Source: a bacterium
GTDB taxonomy: Bacteria; Pseudomonadota; Alphaproteobacteria; Rhizobiales; Xanthobacteraceae
Assembly: GCA_029946075.1 (NCBI GenBank)
Contig: JAQSDT010000142.1
Span: 1-6,350 of the forward strand
Length of the DNA stretch: 6,350 nucleotides
Direction: 5' to 3'
Part shown: positions 3,712-6,350 of the stretch, piece after piece
How the letters are laid out: every line of letters begins with the position of its first letter
How positions within the stretch are numbered: the first letter of the stretch is position 1
The notes under the pieces: model-generated
Database searches by the model: none
Told to the model about the DNA's origin: nothing
Seen by the model: only the letters and a program-made list of their open reading frames with translations
Program-made: the position numbers and the translations under genes

Positions 3712-6350
3712 AGACGCCGATGAAATCGCCGGCCGCACTGCTCGCGCCCGGCCGCGCGCTGACCTTTGCCAACGTCGCCGAGGGCGCCGAAGGGCTCGTG
3801 GTCTCGGATCTGGCACGTGCGGTTGCGGCAAGGCCGAAGCCGCCGGCCGTAAGCCTTGCGGTCGTTTGCCGCGACGGTCCGCGCATGCAGCAGCTGGCCC
3901 GTGCGCTGGAGTTCTTCGCGCCCGATTTGCCCGTGATGCAGTTTCCGGCCTGGGACTGCCAACCCTACGACCGCGTATCGCCGCATGGCGGGGTGCTGGC
4001 GCAGCGCCTGACCACGCTGGCGCGGCTGTCGCGCCTTGCGGGCAGCGACAAGCCGCTGATCGTGCTGACCACCGTCAACGCCATCGTGCAGCGCGTGCCG
4101 GCGCGCGAGATCGTCGCAGCGCAGGCGCTCTCGGTCGCTCCCGGCCATGTCGTGCCGATGAACTCGATCGTCGCCTGGCTTGAGCACAATGGCTACAACC
4201 GCTCCTCGACCGTGCGCGAGCCCGGCGAATATGCCGTGCGCGGCGGTATCCTCGATCTGTTTCCAGCCGGCCTCGACCAGCCGGTGCGGTTCGACTTTTT
4301 CGGCGACAGCCTCGAATCGATCCGGACCTTCGACGCCGAGACCCAGCGCACGCTGCTCGACATGCGCGCGCTCGACCTCGTGCCGGTGTCGGAATTCCAG
4401 CTCATCACCGAAACCATCCGACGCTTCCGTATGGGCTATGTCGCCACCTTCGGCGCGCCCTCGCGGGACGATCCGCTGTATGAGGCTGTCAGCGAAGGCC
4501 GCCGTCATCCCGGCATGGAGCATTGGCTGCCACTGTTCCAGGAGCGGATGGACACGCTGTTCGACTATCTCGACGGCGCGCCGGTCGCGATCGAACCGCA
4601 GGGCGAGGACGCCGCGCGCGAACGCTTCAAGCAGATCACGGATTACTACGACGCCCGCCGCGAGGCGCTGGAGCATCCCGGCGGCGGTGCCATCTACAAG
4701 CCGCTGCCGCCGGACCGGCTGTACCTGACGGAAGCCGAGTGGACCGAGCGGCTGGGGGAAGCCGCGGTGGCGCGGCTGACGCCGTTCGCGGTGCCGGAAG
4801 ACGACAGCATCGTCTTCGATGCCGGCGCGCGGCAGGGGCGCAATTTCACGCCGGAGCGCGCCGACAGCACCGTCAACGTGTTCGAAGCCGTGGTGGCGCA
4901 TGTGCTGGCGCTGCAAGCCGAGCGCAAGAAGGTGGTGATCGCGCTGTGGAGCGAAGGCTCGCGCGACCGCATGGGCAGCATGCTCAGGGATCACAAGCTG
5001 CTCAATCTCACCAGCGTCAACGCCTGGCGCACGGTGCAGGCAACCCCGCGCAACGAGGCCATGCTCGCCGTTGTCGGCATGGAGAGCGGTTTCGAGACCG
5101 ACGAATTCGCCGTCATCAGTGAGCAGGACATTCTCGGCGACCGCCTGGTGCGGCAGCGCAAATCGAGCCGCAAGCTCGACAATTTCATCTCGGAGGTCAC
5201 CAGCCTCGCCACCGGCGATCTCGTGGTTCACGTCGAGCACGGCATCGGGCGGTTCGTCGGCCTGCAGACCATCGAGGTCGGCGGCGCGCCGCACGACTGT
5301 CTCGAACTGCATTATGCGGCCGAGACGAAGCTGTTTCTGCCGGTCGAGAATATCGAGCTGCTGTCGCGCTACGGCTCCGACCACGCCAATGTCGAACTGG
5401 ACCGGCTCGGCGGCGGCGGCTGGCAGGCGCGCAAGGCCAAACTCAAGAAACGCATCCGCGAGATCGCCGGCGAACTGATCAAGATCGCGGCCGAACGGCA
5501 TCTGCATGAAGCGCCGAAAATGCCGGTGCAGCCGCACGTCTATGACGAGTTCTGCGCACGCTTCCCCTATGAGGAAACCGAGGACCAGTTGGGGGCCATT
5601 ACCTCCACGCTGAAGGACCTCGAAAGCGGCCGGCCGATGGACCGCCTGATCTGCGGCGACGTCGGCTTCGGCAAGACCGAGGTGGCGCTGCGCGCAGCCT
5701 TCGCGGTCGCGCTCGAAGGCAAGCAGGTCGCGGTCGTGGTGCCGACCACGCTGCTGGCGCGGCAGCACAGCAAGAATTTCACCGAACGCTTTCGCGGCTT
5801 CCCCGTCAATGTCGCGCAGGCCTCCCGCCTGATCCCGGCCAAGGAACTGACGCAAGTCAAGAAGGGGCTTACCGACGGCAATGTCGATATCGTCGTCGGC
5901 ACCCACGCGCTGCTCGGCAAGGCGATCAAGTTCCGCGACCTCGGCCTCCTGATCGTGGACGAGGAGCAGCATTTCGGCGTCAGCCACAAGGAGCGGCTCA
6001 AGCAGCTGCGGGCGCAGGTACACGTGCTGACGCTGAGCGCGACGCCGATCCCGCGAACGCTGCAACTGGCGCTGACCGGCGTGCGGGACCTGTCGATCAT
6101 TGCCTCGCCCCCGGTCGACCGGCTCGCGGTGCGGACCTTCGTGGCGCCGCACGATCCCCTGATGATCCGCGAGGCGCTGCTGCGCGAGCGTTATCGCGGC
6201 GGCCAGGCGTTCTATGTGGTGCCGCGGATCGAGGACCTCGCAGGCGTCAAGGATTTCCTCGACAAGAACGTGCCCGAGATGAGGGTCGCGGTCGCGCATG
6301 GCCAGATGCCGCCGACGGTTATCGAAGACATCATGTCGGCGTTCTACGAC
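3708..6350 (+). CDS. mfd: Transcription-repair coupling factor Mfd, 3' end cut by window edge
   Basis: Mfd is an ATP-driven translocase that pushes stalled RNA polymerase off DNA lesions and recruits UvrA for nucleotide excision repair. The frame is open for 881 codons with no stop before the right edge; about 270-290 residues are missing, including motor motifs V-VI, the TRG end and the C-terminal autoinhibitory domain. Visible parts in order: UvrB-like N-terminal region with FPAWDCQPYDRVSPH (about 80-94) and EPGEYAVRGGILDLFP (171-186); the RNA-polymerase-binding domain, starting HVEHGIGRFVGL (508-519) and extending to about 600; then the motor with Walker A GDVGFGKT (650-657), VPTTLLARQH, VGTHALLG, DEEQ box (751-754), SATPIPRT (777-784) and VAHGQMP near the edge. 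The DEEQHFG form, where E. coli has DEEHRFG, fits alphaproteobacterial Mfd as I recall it. Start is the ATG overlapping the sdhE stop; an in-frame ATG at 3720 is an equally acceptable alternative. It is probably transcribed from the promoter ahead of sdhE. Confidence 0.97.
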   Translation, partial: MKTPMKSPAALLAPGRALTFANVAEGAEGLVVSDLARAVAARPKPPAVSLAVVCRDGPRMQQLARALEFFAPDLPVMQFPAWDCQPYDRVSPHGGVLAQRLTTLARLSRLAGSDKPLIVLTTVNAIVQRVPAREIVAAQALSVAPGHVVPMNSIVAWLEHNGYNRSSTVREPGEYAVRGGILDLFPAGLDQPVRFDFFGDSLESIRTFDAETQRTLLDMRALDLVPVSEFQLITETIRRFRMGYVATFGAPSRDDPLYEAVSEGRRHPGMEHWLPLFQERMDTLFDYLDGAPVAIEPQGEDAARERFKQITDYYDARREALEHPGGGAIYKPLPPDRLYLTEAEWTERLGEAAVARLTPFAVPEDDSIVFDAGARQGRNFTPERADSTVNVFEAVVAHVLALQAERKKVVIALWSEGSRDRMGSMLRDHKLLNLTSVNAWRTVQATPRNEAMLAVVGMESGFETDEFAVISEQDILGDRLVRQRKSSRKLDNFISEVTSLATGDLVVHVEHGIGRFVGLQTIEVGGAPHDCLELHYAAETKLFLPVENIELLSRYGSDHANVELDRLGGGGWQARKAKLKKRIREIAGELIKIAAERHLHEAPKMPVQPHVYDEFCARFPYEETEDQLGAITSTLKDLESGRPMDRLICGDVGFGKTEVALRAAFAVALEGKQVAVVVPTTLLARQHSKNFTERFRGFPVNVAQASRLIPAKELTQVKKGLTDGNVDIVVGTHALLGKAIKFRDLGLLIVDEEQHFGVSHKERLKQLRAQVHVLTLSATPIPRTLQLALTGVRDLSIIASPPVDRLAVRTFVAPHDPLMIREALLRERYRGGQAFYVVPRIEDLAGVKDFLDKNVPEMRVAVAHGQMPPTVIEDIMSAFYD

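Noticed and set aside
3612..6299. An 895-codon open frame on the minus strand opposite mfd
   Set aside because: It is antisense to the clear Mfd frame. Its translation is rich in Arg, His, Gln and Ala without family motifs, and stop-free antisense frames are expected in GC-rich genes with strong third-position bias.

Overview
This GC-rich window (mostly about 65-72 % G+C in hand-counted lines of the large genes) reads as chromosomal DNA of an alphaproteobacterium, most likely Bradyrhizobium or a close relative in the Nitrobacteraceae. The clues are the sequences of RecG, SdhE and Mfd, the gene order recG / sdhE-mfd with a DUF502 gene nearby, and an intergenic palindrome of a type I know to be very common in Bradyrhizobium and Rhodopseudomonas genomes. 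The organism assignment is inference from memory, not from a search.

Layout. Positions 1-438 hold the 3' part of a DUF502 membrane-protein gene cut by the left edge. Positions 482-1128 hold a small type II toxin-antitoxin cassette on the same strand, antitoxin then RelE/ParE-type toxin, joined by an ATGA overlap. Its base composition is lower in G+C than the flanks, and the toxin seems to have lost its normal C terminus through a one-base frameshift near 949-951. Convergent to it, on the minus strand, is a complete recG (1086-3194). A 226-bp divergent region (3195-3420) carries a 92-bp double-hairpin palindrome and a plausible sigma70-type promoter for sdhE. Then sdhE (3421-3711) overlaps mfd by ATGA; mfd starts at 3708 and runs open off the right edge at 6350 (881 codons visible of roughly 1150-1175 expected).

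Functions. RecG (branch migration and fork regression) and Mfd (transcription-repair coupling) are two DNA-repair translocases that share a related superfamily 2 motor. They sit back to back around the sdhE promoter. SdhE is the FAD assembly factor for succinate dehydrogenase and has no direct link to repair; it appears to share a transcript with mfd. The toxin-antitoxin pair looks like an accessory insertion between housekeeping genes.

I see no undescribed multi-gene system. The most interesting details are the decayed toxin, the compensatory base pairs in the palindrome's two hairpins, a possibly leaderless antitoxin mRNA, and a hairpin placed right at the predicted 5' end of the sdhE-mfd transcript. 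Very long antisense reading frames opposite recG and mfd are composition artefacts.
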